From Saprospiraceae bacterium (lineage in GTDB: Bacteria; Bacteroidota; Bacteroidia; Chitinophagales; Saprospiraceae), in the NCBI GenBank assembly GCA_027488855.1, contig JAIYAV010000260.1, positions 1 to 49,454 on the forward strand: a stretch of 49,454 nucleotides of DNA. Direction: 5' to 3'. The position numbers and the translations under genes are program-made. Positions 42,410 to 49,454 of the stretch are shown piece after piece; positions within the stretch are counted from its first letter, which is position 1, and the number at the start of each line of letters is the position of its first letter. The notes beneath the pieces are model-generated. The model saw only the letters and a program-made list of their open reading frames with translations, did no database searches and was not told where the DNA came from.

Positions 42410-43049
42410 ACCCAAACGGGCACCGGGTCGCCGCCAAAAAGCAGCGGCAATCCTGCAAATTCTGGAAGACCTGTATCCCGAAACACCAATACCCCTAACG
42501 CATAGTGATGCCTACACTTTGCTGGTGGCGGTATTGCTTTCTGCGCAGTGTACCGATGAGCGGGTCAATAAGGTCACACCGCATCTTTTTGCGCTGGCAG
42601 ACAACCCGGCGGCCATGCAACAACAAGCCGTAGCGGCGATCCAGGACATCATTCGCCCCTGTGGCCTGGCGCCACGCAAAGCCCAGGCGATTTGGGATTT
42701 GTCGGGCATTTTGTTGCGGGAACATGGTGGGGAAGTACCGCAATCTTTTGAAGCATTGGAGGCCTTGCCTGGGGTAGGGCACAAAACCGCCTCGGTGGTG
42801 ATGAGTCAGGCTTTTGGTGTGCCCGCTTTCCCTGTAGATACCCATATTCATCGCCTAGCCGAGCGTTGGGGGCTGAGCAGTGGCAAAAATGTGGAGCAAA
42901 CCGAAAAAGATTTGAAGGCGCTTTTCCCACGCGAAAAATGGAACAAACTGCACCTGCAAATCATCTTTTTTGGTAGGGAGTATTGCCCGGCACGGGGACA
43001 TAAACGGGAGGCGTGCCCGATTTGTAGGGTGTATGGGAAGAAGGGTTGA
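42387..43049 (+). CDS. nth: Endonuclease III (DNA glycosylase/AP lyase)
   Basis: 220 residues from the ATG at 42387. The helix-hairpin-helix is LEALPGVGHKTASVVMSQAF with the catalytic Lys (GHKTA), and the catalytic Asp is in FPVDTHIHRLAERWGL. It removes oxidised pyrimidines and cleaves the abasic site. The C-terminal cysteine motif is C-x9-C-x2-C (YCPARGHKREACPICRVYG) and the protein ends soon after, so the fourth cysteine of the classic C-x6-C-x2-C-x5-C iron-sulfur site is missing. It is translationally coupled to purM. Confidence 0.94.
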   Translation: MDTSNTNKPKRAPGRRQKAAAILQILEDLYPETPIPLTHSDAYTLLVAVLLSAQCTDERVNKVTPHLFALADNPAAMQQQAVAAIQDIIRPCGLAPRKAQAIWDLSGILLREHGGEVPQSFEALEALPGVGHKTASVVMSQAFGVPAFPVDTHIHRLAERWGLSSGKNVEQTEKDLKALFPREKWNKLHLQIIFFGREYCPARGHKREACPICRVYGKKG

Positions 43050-43149
43050 AAAAAGGATAGGTTCTTGCTTAAAGTATTGAATGTCAATTTTTCTTACTGT
43101 TTTGTTTAACTTTTTTATTACCCAATCTAATAATGAGACACTAGACAAA

Positions 43150-43431
43150 ATGAATGAACAATTCAAATTGAGAAAAGCGAAATTCCTTGGGGAAGTAGAG
43201 GGTTCATGGCATTTGGTTGAAGACGTATTGAATGGTGATTTGATTAAAATGTCCTTGCCTAGGAGATTTAGAAATAATTCACTTGAGCCGAAGCCAGGTG
43301 ATGATGTGTATGTAATGGTGTCTCCATATGAACTAGATAAGGGTAGATATTTTTCCCCGAAACATGACTTTAGAACAGACTACTATAATGACTTGATGAA
43401 TCAAAAAGACATAATAGATAAATTAACGTGA
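43150..43431 (+). CDS. Small IF-1-like OB-fold protein
   Basis: 93 residues from the ATG at 43150; the frame opens at 43081, but that hydrophobic extension is not seen in the family. The order of elements resembles translation initiation factor IF-1: EVEGSWHLVEDVLNGDLIKM, SLPRRFRNN, then EPKPGDDVYVMVSPYELDKG, comparable to the IF-1 segment with PGD..V..SPYDL.RGR. A charged C-terminal extension of about 25 residues is extra. It may be a divergent IF-1/S1-like RNA-binding paralogue rather than the housekeeping factor. It is more A/T-rich than its neighbours, and its stop codon lies inside the left arm of a concentric palindrome. Confidence 0.6.
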   Translation: MNEQFKLRKAKFLGEVEGSWHLVEDVLNGDLIKMSLPRRFRNNSLEPKPGDDVYVMVSPYELDKGRYFSPKHDFRTDYYNDLMNQKDIIDKLT

Positions 43432-43676
43432 GTTTTGAATTAAAACTGCCAGGAGGGCAGTTATTTTGGTAGAAATAATGGAATGTTTATGGTTCCAGGC
43501 TGCCCGGGGGGCAGCTATCTGTAAGATTTTGTCAAAGATAGCTGCCCCCCGGGCAGCCGCAACAATATCCTGATCACCTTATATCTACCAAGATAGCTGC
43601 CCTCCAGGCAGCAAAACACCTCGTCTGGGATTTATCGAATTGATTTTCAATTCCATTAATTCAAAACTAACGTTAA
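43423..43676. repeat. 254-bp concentric palindrome of REP-like units (family B, second copy)
   Basis: Three mirror-ordered arm pairs are visible. The outer pair is 43423-43443 against 43656-43676 (20 of 21). The middle pair is 43446-43473 against 43584-43611 (24 of 28), containing CTGCCAGGAGGGCAG. The inner pair is 43498-43520 against 43536-43558 (23 of 23), containing GGCTGCCCGGGGGGCAGC. The units are small palindromes, as in the 579-bp element, but with a different G/C core. The outer arm overlaps the stop codon of the IF-1-like gene. Confidence 0.9.
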
Positions 43677-43682
43677 ATAGTC

Positions 43683-43723
43683 AAAAAAGCCCAGTGTTTT
43701 GCTTTGAAATACTGGGCTTTTTT
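43683..43723. terminator. Bidirectional terminator hairpin
   Basis: AAAAAAGCCCAGT (43683-43695) pairs exactly with ACTGGGCTTTTTT (43711-43723), with a T run on the plus strand and its mirror on the minus strand. It lies 22 bp beyond the stop of the minus-strand propeller gene and serves both directions. Confidence 0.8.
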
Positions 43724-43744
43724 TTGACAAAGAGTATTGACGGT

Positions 43745-45895
43745 TTATCGAATCACTATCCGTTTAACTGCATTGCCTTCTTTCGTTCGAATGTGCACAA
43801 AATAAATCCCGCTTGGCAAATTCACACTTGTCCGCAGGTTTTGCAAGTCATTGGTACTGCCCAAATCCTGAATTCTTCGCCCCATATTGTCAAACAAAGT
43901 AACTCCCTCTACTTTGATATCAACATCCTCCAACTGAATAGCGAAACGACCATCATTGGGGTTCGGCACAATCCGAATGGCTGCATTTAATGCTGGATTG
44001 AGGTCGTTTACACCAGTGACAAGGGCTGGAAGTTCTGAAAGTGCATTGGAGTACACGGAATTGAACTCAGTGGAAACGAACACCCGGGTGGTGACAAAGG
44101 AAATCCGGTGCACACTGGTATAACTCGGCAAATTGAACTGATTCCCCCCGGCAATCCAGGTTTGGCCATTGTCCGAAGTGGCCAATAAGCCACCTTTGTA
44201 GCTGGCAAAAATATAACCAGCATAATAGGCCATATCCTGAATTTTAGTGCCGTCCAGGCCCATCAATGTGGTATGTGATATGGAGGTAGCAGCAGTTGGA
44301 GACCAGTTTGCCGCATCAAGATTGGCAACAAATACACCCGCTCCGTCGGTTCCGGCAAATAACTTGCTGCCGTTGGTAGCCACTGAAGTGACCCGCAGAT
44401 TGCCCAGCCCAGCGTTTACCGCAGTCCAGGTACCTGAAGCTGCCTCGCGGGTAAATACCCCTTGGCCCAGGGTGCCCAGCAGGATTTTGCTGCCATAAAA
44501 CGCCATCGAGGTGAGCAAGGTATTTGCTGGCAAGCCAGCCTGAATGGAACTCCAGGTGCTGCCGTTCAACTGAAACACGCCATAGCTGTCGTCCAGGATG
44601 TAGACATTGCTATTTGATGCATAAATCTTTTTCACATTCAGATTGAGCAAACCTGCATTCAAGGCCGTCCAGGTTTTTCCAGTATCGGCACTGACAAAAA
44701 CACCGCCATTTTGGGTTGAAGCATACAAGCTACTGCCGTAAAACTTCAGGTAGGTGACATTGAGACTATCGGACAGACCCTTGTTGGCGCGGACATAAGT
44801 GGAAGCCAAGTCCCGACTGACAAAGACCCCTTTCTCCGTAGCGGCTACTACAATCCGCTCGCCACTGGATTCCAGGGCATAAGTTTCAAGGTTGTTGAAA
44901 TTGGTATTGCGGGGCACCCAGTTGAGGGCGCTGGCGGGAGTAGTATAAATGCCTTCTTTGCGAGTACCCAGAACTACTGTAGTCCTGAAGCCCAGCACCA
45001 CGGTAACATCAACGGTGGCTAGTCCGCTGTTGGCGGGAGCCCAGGTAGCGCCCGTGGAGGAAGTATAAACCCCTTTGTTGGTGGTCAAAAACCAATTGTC
45101 GCCATTGTTTCCGATGGCGCGCATGGTTGTTCCCGAGGGCAATCCCGTTTGCACCGTGCGGTAGTTGATGTTGCCCGTCACCGCGCTGGCATTGGACAAG
45201 ATGAACAGGCCGTCCATGTTGATCACCGCCAGCTCATTGGTTTTGGCGTTGTAGGAAATGGAGTTGGTGCCACCCACATCGAGGGTTTTTCCATCGCTGA
45301 AGCTGTCCCATCCATTGCCATCTTTGGTCACAAATACTCCACCTTCGCGGGAAGAAGCGATGATGCGGTTGCCGAGTTTCAGCAGACCAGTGATCGTGGT
45401 GCCGTTTAGCCAGGCACTGTTGAGGAATTTCCAGTTGGCCCCCTTGTCGGTCGTTTTGTATACGCCACCACTTTCGGTACCCGCAATCAGGGTATTGGCG
45501 TCTAGCGCTACAAGAGAGGTAACTTTTAGATTGGTCAAACCATTGCTGATTCTCACCCAATGTTTGTCGGTTCCGACCACACCGCTGTAAATATAGACCC
45601 CATCGTCCTGGGTTCCGGCAAACAAATTTGTCCCAGAGTGGGCAAGGGCGGTTATTCTGCCACTTCTTAAACCCACGGGTAAAGCCCTCCATGCCGTCAA
45701 TCTGGAGTTGGTACTCTCGTAAACGCCACCGTTGAAGGTACCAATGTATACAGTGGAATCGTTGCTAATGGCTACGCTGACCGAACCTCCAAAAGGGCCT
45801 CTGGAGCCAAAATGAGCCAAGAGCGGCTGGCTAGAAAGGAATAAGAGGGTCAATACAGCGAGTATATTGATGGAAAAAGGGTAGTTGTGTTTCAT
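43745..45895 (-). CDS. T9SS-exported beta-propeller (BNR/sialidase-repeat-like) protein
   Basis: 716 residues. A signal peptide covers about 1-27 (INILAVLTLLFLSSQPLLA). Repeated blades of the type GTxxGGVYxSxDxGxxW recur through residues 40-620, typical of BNR/VPS10-type propellers. A linker leads to a C-terminal T9SS type A sorting domain (about 640-716: IVPNPNDGRFAIQLEDVDIK, then GIYFVHIRTKEGNAVKRIVI). It is secreted and probably attached to the cell surface. The blades lack clear sialidase Asp-box catalytic arginines, so no enzymatic role is claimed. Confidence 0.88.
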   Translation of the reverse strand: MKHNYPFSINILAVLTLLFLSSQPLLAHFGSRGPFGGSVSVAISNDSTVYIGTFNGGVYESTNSRLTAWRALPVGLRSGRITALAHSGTNLFAGTQDDGVYIYSGVVGTDKHWVRISNGLTNLKVTSLVALDANTLIAGTESGGVYKTTDKGANWKFLNSAWLNGTTITGLLKLGNRIIASSREGGVFVTKDGNGWDSFSDGKTLDVGGTNSISYNAKTNELAVINMDGLFILSNASAVTGNINYRTVQTGLPSGTTMRAIGNNGDNWFLTTNKGVYTSSTGATWAPANSGLATVDVTVVLGFRTTVVLGTRKEGIYTTPASALNWVPRNTNFNNLETYALESSGERIVVAATEKGVFVSRDLASTYVRANKGLSDSLNVTYLKFYGSSLYASTQNGGVFVSADTGKTWTALNAGLLNLNVKKIYASNSNVYILDDSYGVFQLNGSTWSSIQAGLPANTLLTSMAFYGSKILLGTLGQGVFTREAASGTWTAVNAGLGNLRVTSVATNGSKLFAGTDGAGVFVANLDAANWSPTAATSISHTTLMGLDGTKIQDMAYYAGYIFASYKGGLLATSDNGQTWIAGGNQFNLPSYTSVHRISFVTTRVFVSTEFNSVYSNALSELPALVTGVNDLNPALNAAIRIVPNPNDGRFAIQLEDVDIKVEGVTLFDNMGRRIQDLGSTNDLQNLRTSVNLPSGIYFVHIRTKEGNAVKRIVIR

Positions 45896-45944
45896 GAATG
45901 AATGTTGTTGGGTGTTAAATGATAATGAGCCATGAATCCATTAA

Positions 45945-46700
45945 TTATTCGTAGTTAAACATGGCCGGGATGTTTTTGGCGATTTTTTGCCCCAGCGCAG
46001 CATTGTTTTCTGCGGTCGTTTTTACGCTGAGAGACGCTGCTTGATTTAGGGTGATTCCAGTGAAGAGCTTACTGTAGTCAACGATGAGGTGCCCGTAAAC
46101 ATAAGCGTCTTCTTCAATGGTGAATTCTTTTTCGCCCAGTTGGACTTGCACATAATTGGCATTGGTACCAATTTTATACACAAAAGGCACCGGTGCTTTG
46201 TTCATGTTTGCAGAAGTATCAATTTTGCCCTGGACGTTCAAAAAGACGTACCCGCCTGGTTGAGCGCTATTTCCCCACCACATGCTGGGCTGATTGAGCA
46301 TTGCGGAATCACTTGGCGTCGTGGGATTCAAGGCATTGATACTCGGTGGGAGACCTACTTTGAAGCGGATCGACTTGTATGTGCCTATGGGTACCTGACC
46401 AATCTCGTAGGTGTGCACTTTGAGGTTCTTTAGGAAACTTTTTCCCTTGATCGCATATACGGAGCCGTCAGCTTTGACCAACTGCACATCCGAAATGTAC
46501 AGCTGCGAAAAGTCCAGGGACATGCTGCGCCCCTCGGGTGTTTCGTAGTTGATTCCATACAAGTCTACCTCCTGTATTCCTACATAGGCGTGTAAATGCA
46601 GCAGGAAGGTGCCTTTTACGGTAGGTTCTTCGGGCTCGACCGCCTCGTTGGAGCATGCGGCAAGGAGGAGCAGGGTGAATATTGGCAATAGGTTTTTCAT
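45945..46700 (-). CDS. MbnP-like lipoprotein
   Basis: 251 residues from the Met at 46700 (MKNLLPIFTLLLLAAC, lipidated Cys in AACSNE). A single MbnP-type domain fills the rest (FLLHLHAYVGIQEVDLYGIN, FSQLYISDVQLVKADGSVYA, PIGTYKSIRFKVGLPPSINA, SMWWGNSAQPGGYVFLNVQG). MbnP proteins are periplasmic or outer-membrane copper-binding partners of MbnH/MauG-type peroxidases; no MbnH is seen in the window. It lies 49 bp upstream of the T9SS propeller gene on the same strand and may be co-transcribed. Confidence 0.85.
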   Translation of the reverse strand: MKNLLPIFTLLLLAACSNEAVEPEEPTVKGTFLLHLHAYVGIQEVDLYGINYETPEGRSMSLDFSQLYISDVQLVKADGSVYAIKGKSFLKNLKVHTYEIGQVPIGTYKSIRFKVGLPPSINALNPTTPSDSAMLNQPSMWWGNSAQPGGYVFLNVQGKIDTSANMNKAPVPFVYKIGTNANYVQVQLGEKEFTIEEDAYVYGHLIVDYSKLFTGITLNQAASLSVKTTAENNAALGQKIAKNIPAMFNYE

Positions 46701-46719
46701 GGTCAATTCAGTGGATTGA

Positions 46720-46735
46720 AACTTGTTAACAAGTT
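46720..46735. promoter_or_regulatory. 16-bp perfect palindrome in divergent intergenic region
   Basis: AACTTGTTAACAAGTT is a perfect palindrome centred on GTTAAC. It lies 20 bp upstream of the MbnP-like gene, inside the 226-bp gap shared with the divergent lipoprotein gene, and is a candidate operator for either. No regulator is identified; the remaining gap (46736-46926) shows no ORF and no clear promoter box. Confidence 0.35.
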
Positions 46736-46926
46736 GCATTGCGTTTTTGGAATAAGCAAAGTGCAAAACATTTGATTTGCGCCTTACTCTATACCTCTTT
46801 TACTGCGCTTGGGTTGCTTTGCAGACCCCGCAAAAATTCAGTCAAGCGCTTTATGCCCATATCCTTTCTAATAAACACAAAATTTTATTAATTTTAAAAA
46901 GTTTTTACCACCCTAAAATCAACAAC

Positions 46927-47460
46927 ATGAGTAAAATTACAAAAACCATCAACATTTGCTTTTGCCTTGCATTGGCATCTCTTTTCGCTTGTCAAGAAGC
47001 ACCTAAAAATAGTGCGCCTACCGATAAAGCGGCTATCACCGATGTCGTACATAATTTTTACAAATGGTATCCTCCGGCGGGTATTGAGCGCATTGAGTAT
47101 GTTGACTCAGAAGGCGAATTTTCAAAATTAGACATGGAAAAAGTGGCTGCCTATCACGCCGAAATGATGAAAAGTGGTTTTCTCAGCCAAGCCTATATTG
47201 ACAATGACCTGGCGTATCTGAAAGAATACGAAGCGATTTGGGCAAAAGACAAGGAAAATAATAATGAAGCCCCTTTATCGGGTTATGACTACAACAGGGT
47301 GTATTGTGGACAAGATTGGGACCCTAAAGAATATACAACTGGCACGCCTAAAGTAGATCTACTCGGCACAAATCAAGCAAAGATTACCGTGGGTGCCAGC
47401 AAATTGGAATTGGTCAAAGAAAACGGGAAATGGCTGATATCCAAAATCACCTGCTTTTAA
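46927..47460 (+). CDS. DUF3828-like lipoprotein
   Basis: 177 residues from the ATG at 46927 (MSKITKTINICFCLALASLF, lipobox ALASLFAC); the open frame starts earlier, at 46777, without a signal. The mature protein resembles DUF3828: VVHNFYKWYPPAGIERIEY near the start and YCGQDWDPKEYTTGTPKVDL in the C-terminal half, ending in a beta-strand-rich domain that reads KLELVKENGKWLISKITCF. Its function is unknown. Confidence 0.7.
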   Translation: MSKITKTINICFCLALASLFACQEAPKNSAPTDKAAITDVVHNFYKWYPPAGIERIEYVDSEGEFSKLDMEKVAAYHAEMMKSGFLSQAYIDNDLAYLKEYEAIWAKDKENNNEAPLSGYDYNRVYCGQDWDPKEYTTGTPKVDLLGTNQAKITVGASKLELVKENGKWLISKITCF

Positions 47461-47473
47461 AAAAATACCAGAT

Positions 47474-47548
47474 ATGAAATACGCTTTTCAAATTTTGATT
47501 TGCGCTGCACTCCTTGTAGCACATGGCGGCGTGAGCTCAGAAAACTAA
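47474..47548 (+). pseudogene. Signal-peptide remnant of a truncated gene
   Basis: A 24-codon ORF (MKYAFQILICAALLVAHGGV, then SSEN and a stop) begins 13 bp after the lipoprotein gene and looks like a signal peptide with no mature protein. The sequence from about 47550 on does not continue it. It marks a probable deletion or insertion junction ahead of the isomerase gene. A small real peptide cannot be ruled out. Confidence 0.5.
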
Positions 47549-47629
47549 GCACAAACGAGTCGAACGGGACAGCCCCGCAAAAGATTCGTGCTTCGATTAA
47601 TTTTTTAAAAACATCAAACGCAATCAAAA

Positions 47630-49066
47630 ATGGAAAGCAGTAAATTCAATTTGAAAGTCGGCTTATTTGGTATCGGGCTTGAAGCATATTGGGAACAATT
47701 CATCGGGCTTGAGGACAGATTAAAAGGTTACATCAACACGGTTGATGAAAAATTTAAGTCTTACCAATGTGAAGTGGTAAACCTTGGATTGATAGATAAT
47801 CCGGAGAAGGCAATCATTGCAGGCCATGAATTCCGCAAGGCGGATGTTGATATAATTTTTTTGTACGTAACAACGTATGCATTGTCATCAACCGTTTTGC
47901 CTGTTGTGCAAAGGGCAAAAGTGCCGGTCATCATTTTAAATCTTTCACCGGAAGCAGCGATTGATTATACAAGCTTCAATGCAATGACAGACCGCACCAA
48001 GATGACCGGCGAATGGCTGGCTCACTGTTCTGCCTGCCCCGTTCCGGAGATTGCGAATGTATTTAAACGGGCAGGAATAAAATTTCATCAGATAACCGGC
48101 ATGCTACACAATGATGCTGAATGCTGGAATGAAATACAAGAATGGATTGAAGCGGCAAAGGTTGCCAATATTATGTTTCATAACCGCATGGGTGCAATGG
48201 GGCATTATTACTCAGGCATGCTGGACATTTATACAGACCTTACTTTACAAATGGCCACATTTGGTGGTCATATTGAAATAATCGAAGTGGATGAATTATC
48301 CGGCATAAAGAAACTGGTAACTGAAGAAGAGGTACAAAACAAGGTCGTAGTGTTTCATGACTTGTTTGAGGTGCAGCCGGACTGTTCAAATGAAGAATTA
48401 GAAAGAGCAGCTAAAACAGCTGTTGCATTGGATAAAATGGTGGCTCAATACAACCTTGGTTCATTGGCCTATTACTATAAAGGTAGTGGTGTACAGGACA
48501 ATGAAGACACTATGAGTTCCATCATACTTGGTACTTCATTACTAACAGCAAGAAATATACCAGTAGCGGGTGAGTATGAAATTAAAAATGCACAGGCCAT
48601 GAAAATTATGGACTCTTTTGGCGCAGGCGGTTCCTTCACCGAATACTATGCCATGGATTTTACAGATGATGTGGTACTGATGGGCCATGATGGACCGGGG
48701 CATTTAAAAATTGCAGAAGGTAAAGCCAAAGTACGGCCGCTAAAAGTATACCATGGGAAAGTTGGAAATGGTTTATCGATTGAAATGGCTGTGAAACATG
48801 GTCCTGTCACTTTACTATCCGTTGTAGAAACAGTGGATGGAAAACTGCAATTGCTCACCGCCGAAGGTGCATCTGTACCTGGCCCTATATTGGAAATCGG
48901 TAACACCAACAGCCGTTACAAATTCAGTATCAGTGCTAGAAATTTTGTAACCGACTGGAATAGTCATGGCCCCGCTCACCATTGTGCCGTGGGTGTTGGG
49001 CATATAGCTTCTAAAATTAAAAAACTTTCTCAATTGCTGGGAATAGCCACAATACAGGTCTGCTAA
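47630..49066 (+). CDS. L-arabinose/L-fucose isomerase-family protein
   Basis: 478 residues, close to the 500 of AraA. The fold begins FNLKVGLFGIGLEAYWEQFI with a Rossmann-like lead, followed by VDIIFLYVTTYALSSTVLPV and EWLAHCSACPVPEIANVFKR. The C-terminal part has GEYEIKNAQAMKIMDSFGAG and DDVVLMGHDGPGHLKIAEGK, where AraA places its Mn-binding Glu and His (DFTDDVVLMGHDGPGH, and a second His in HGPAHHCAVGVGHI). It probably interconverts an aldose and a ketose in the cytoplasm. Codon use and lower G+C differ from the genes before it, and the gene follows a gene remnant, which suggests acquisition. Confidence 0.85.
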   Translation: MESSKFNLKVGLFGIGLEAYWEQFIGLEDRLKGYINTVDEKFKSYQCEVVNLGLIDNPEKAIIAGHEFRKADVDIIFLYVTTYALSSTVLPVVQRAKVPVIILNLSPEAAIDYTSFNAMTDRTKMTGEWLAHCSACPVPEIANVFKRAGIKFHQITGMLHNDAECWNEIQEWIEAAKVANIMFHNRMGAMGHYYSGMLDIYTDLTLQMATFGGHIEIIEVDELSGIKKLVTEEEVQNKVVVFHDLFEVQPDCSNEELERAAKTAVALDKMVAQYNLGSLAYYYKGSGVQDNEDTMSSIILGTSLLTARNIPVAGEYEIKNAQAMKIMDSFGAGGSFTEYYAMDFTDDVVLMGHDGPGHLKIAEGKAKVRPLKVYHGKVGNGLSIEMAVKHGPVTLLSVVETVDGKLQLLTAEGASVPGPILEIGNTNSRYKFSISARNFVTDWNSHGPAHHCAVGVGHIASKIKKLSQLLGIATIQVC

Positions 49067-49278
49067 TTTAATTTAAACGCACATTCGATCGATACTAAAT
49101 GAGTTGGGTGCATCCTACCAATTAACTTTCTCTCCCACCCAAACAATCTTTACAAACCCCTTCCACCAATAAGTGCAACTGTTCAACTTGATGCGCTTTG
49201 AGCACTCCTGCCTTGCCAAATCAAAAAATAGCTAAGTCTTTATTTCATTTCCATTCCTGAATTATTTTTGAAACACTG

Positions 49279-49326
49279 TTGCAAAAATAAAAATCTTTCT
49301 ATATTTGCAATGATGTTGCAAAAACA
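49279..49326 (+). promoter_or_regulatory. Promoter with TTGCAA repeats ahead of the ABC ATPase gene
   Basis: TTG at 49279-49281 and TATATTTG at 49300-49307 are spaced 18 bp apart, a good -33/-7 match. TGTTGCAAAAA occurs twice (about 49278-49288 and 49315-49325) and the -7 box itself runs into TTTGCAA. The repeats around the start site could bind a regulator such as a GntR or MarR-type repressor; no such gene is visible within the window. The rest of the gap 49067-49278 shows nothing recognisable. Confidence 0.5.
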
Positions 49327-49332
49327 AAAAAT

Positions 49333-49454
49333 ATGATTGTAGCCCACAACCTTAGCAAAAACTATGGCGAACACCACGCCCTCAACAATTTGAACCTCAA
49401 CATAGCTCCCGGCGAGATCTTCTGCCTCCTGGGACAAAACGGCGCAGGAAAAAC
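49333..49454 (+). CDS. ABC transporter ATP-binding protein (5' end only)
   Basis: The reading frame starts at the ATG at 49333 and leaves the window after 40 codons. It begins MIVAHNLSKNYGEHHALNNL and reaches the Walker A motif (LGQNGAGKT) at the edge, so the nucleotide-binding domain is certain but the substrate is not. Its promoter region carries TTGCAA repeats. Confidence 0.9.
   Translation, partial: MIVAHNLSKNYGEHHALNNLNLNIAPGEIFCLLGQNGAGK

Noticed and set aside
43081..43149. Hydrophobic N-terminal extension (MSIFLTVLFNFFITQ...) on the IF-1-like protein as a signal peptide
   Set aside because: The IF-1-like similarity begins at the internal Met at 43150; the extension is A/T-rich intergenic translation without a cleavage motif that fits an RNA-binding protein.

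Overview
The window looks like a chromosomal segment of a Bacteroidota (Bacteroidetes) bacterium, probably of the Saprospiraceae/Haliscomenobacter type. The phylum call rests on what the genes encode: a C-terminal type IX secretion sorting domain, FecR-type anti-sigma proteins, STN/TonB receptors paired with DUF4249 lipoproteins, DUF4252 proteins, a Bacteroidetes-type PurM, TAnnTTTG promoter boxes and few obvious Shine-Dalgarno sequences. The family-level guess is inference. No rRNA, tRNA, CRISPR array, transposase or prophage gene was recognised.

Layout. 0.1-5.5 kb (-): a sugar operon made of an SLC45/GPH-like transporter, a DUF1080 (3-keto-disaccharide hydrolase fold) protein with a PA14-like domain, and a beta-propeller/cytochrome c protein. 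5.6-6.5 kb: a GxxExxY (PDDEXK_3) nuclease-like gene bracketed by two similar direct-orientation hairpin elements. 6.5-8.0 kb: pyrB and pyrR. 8.3-13.1 kb (-): a sensor kinase and NarL-type regulator next to an exported C70/papain-like protease, a 166-residue unknown and an unknown membrane protein. 13.3-21.2 kb (-): a Bax-inhibitor-1 protein, glnS, argS, a lipoprotein and a type I pullulanase. 21.2-22.7 kb: an ECF sigma/anti-sigma pair. 22.9-28.7 kb: a MgtC/DUF4010 membrane protein, a CotH-like protein, alkaline phosphatase, acyl-CoA dehydrogenase and a Crp/Fnr regulator. 28.9-34.4 kb (-): a complete ECF sigma - FecR - STN/TonB receptor - DUF4249 uptake/signalling unit. 34.5-36.7 kb (-): PAP2 phosphatase and LptF/G permease. 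36.9-39.6 kb (+): ECF sigma, anti-sigma and three tandem DUF4252 paralogues. 39.7-43.4 kb: M23 peptidase, purM, nth and a small IF-1-like OB-fold gene. 43.7-47.5 kb: a T9SS-exported propeller, an MbnP-like lipoprotein, a DUF3828-like lipoprotein and a gene remnant. 47.6 kb to the end: an arabinose/fucose-isomerase-family protein and the start of an ABC transporter ATPase.

The most unusual content is in the intergenic DNA, where many gaps hold elaborate palindromes of several distinct architectures. (A) Three hairpins share a core of about 50 bp, but each has long arms built from its own 7-8 bp tandem repeat, and every copy sits against a stop codon. (B) Two or three concentric palindromes consist of an ordered set of short REP-like palindromes repeated in reverse order, around a 13-nt loop in the 579-bp copy. 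(C) Twin hairpins of about 160 bp flank the GxxExxY gene. (D) One 64-bp perfect palindrome has no spacer. None of these comes with a recognisable transposase in the window. The best candidates for an undescribed system are the GxxExxY/hairpin cassette and the simple-repeat-armed hairpin family.
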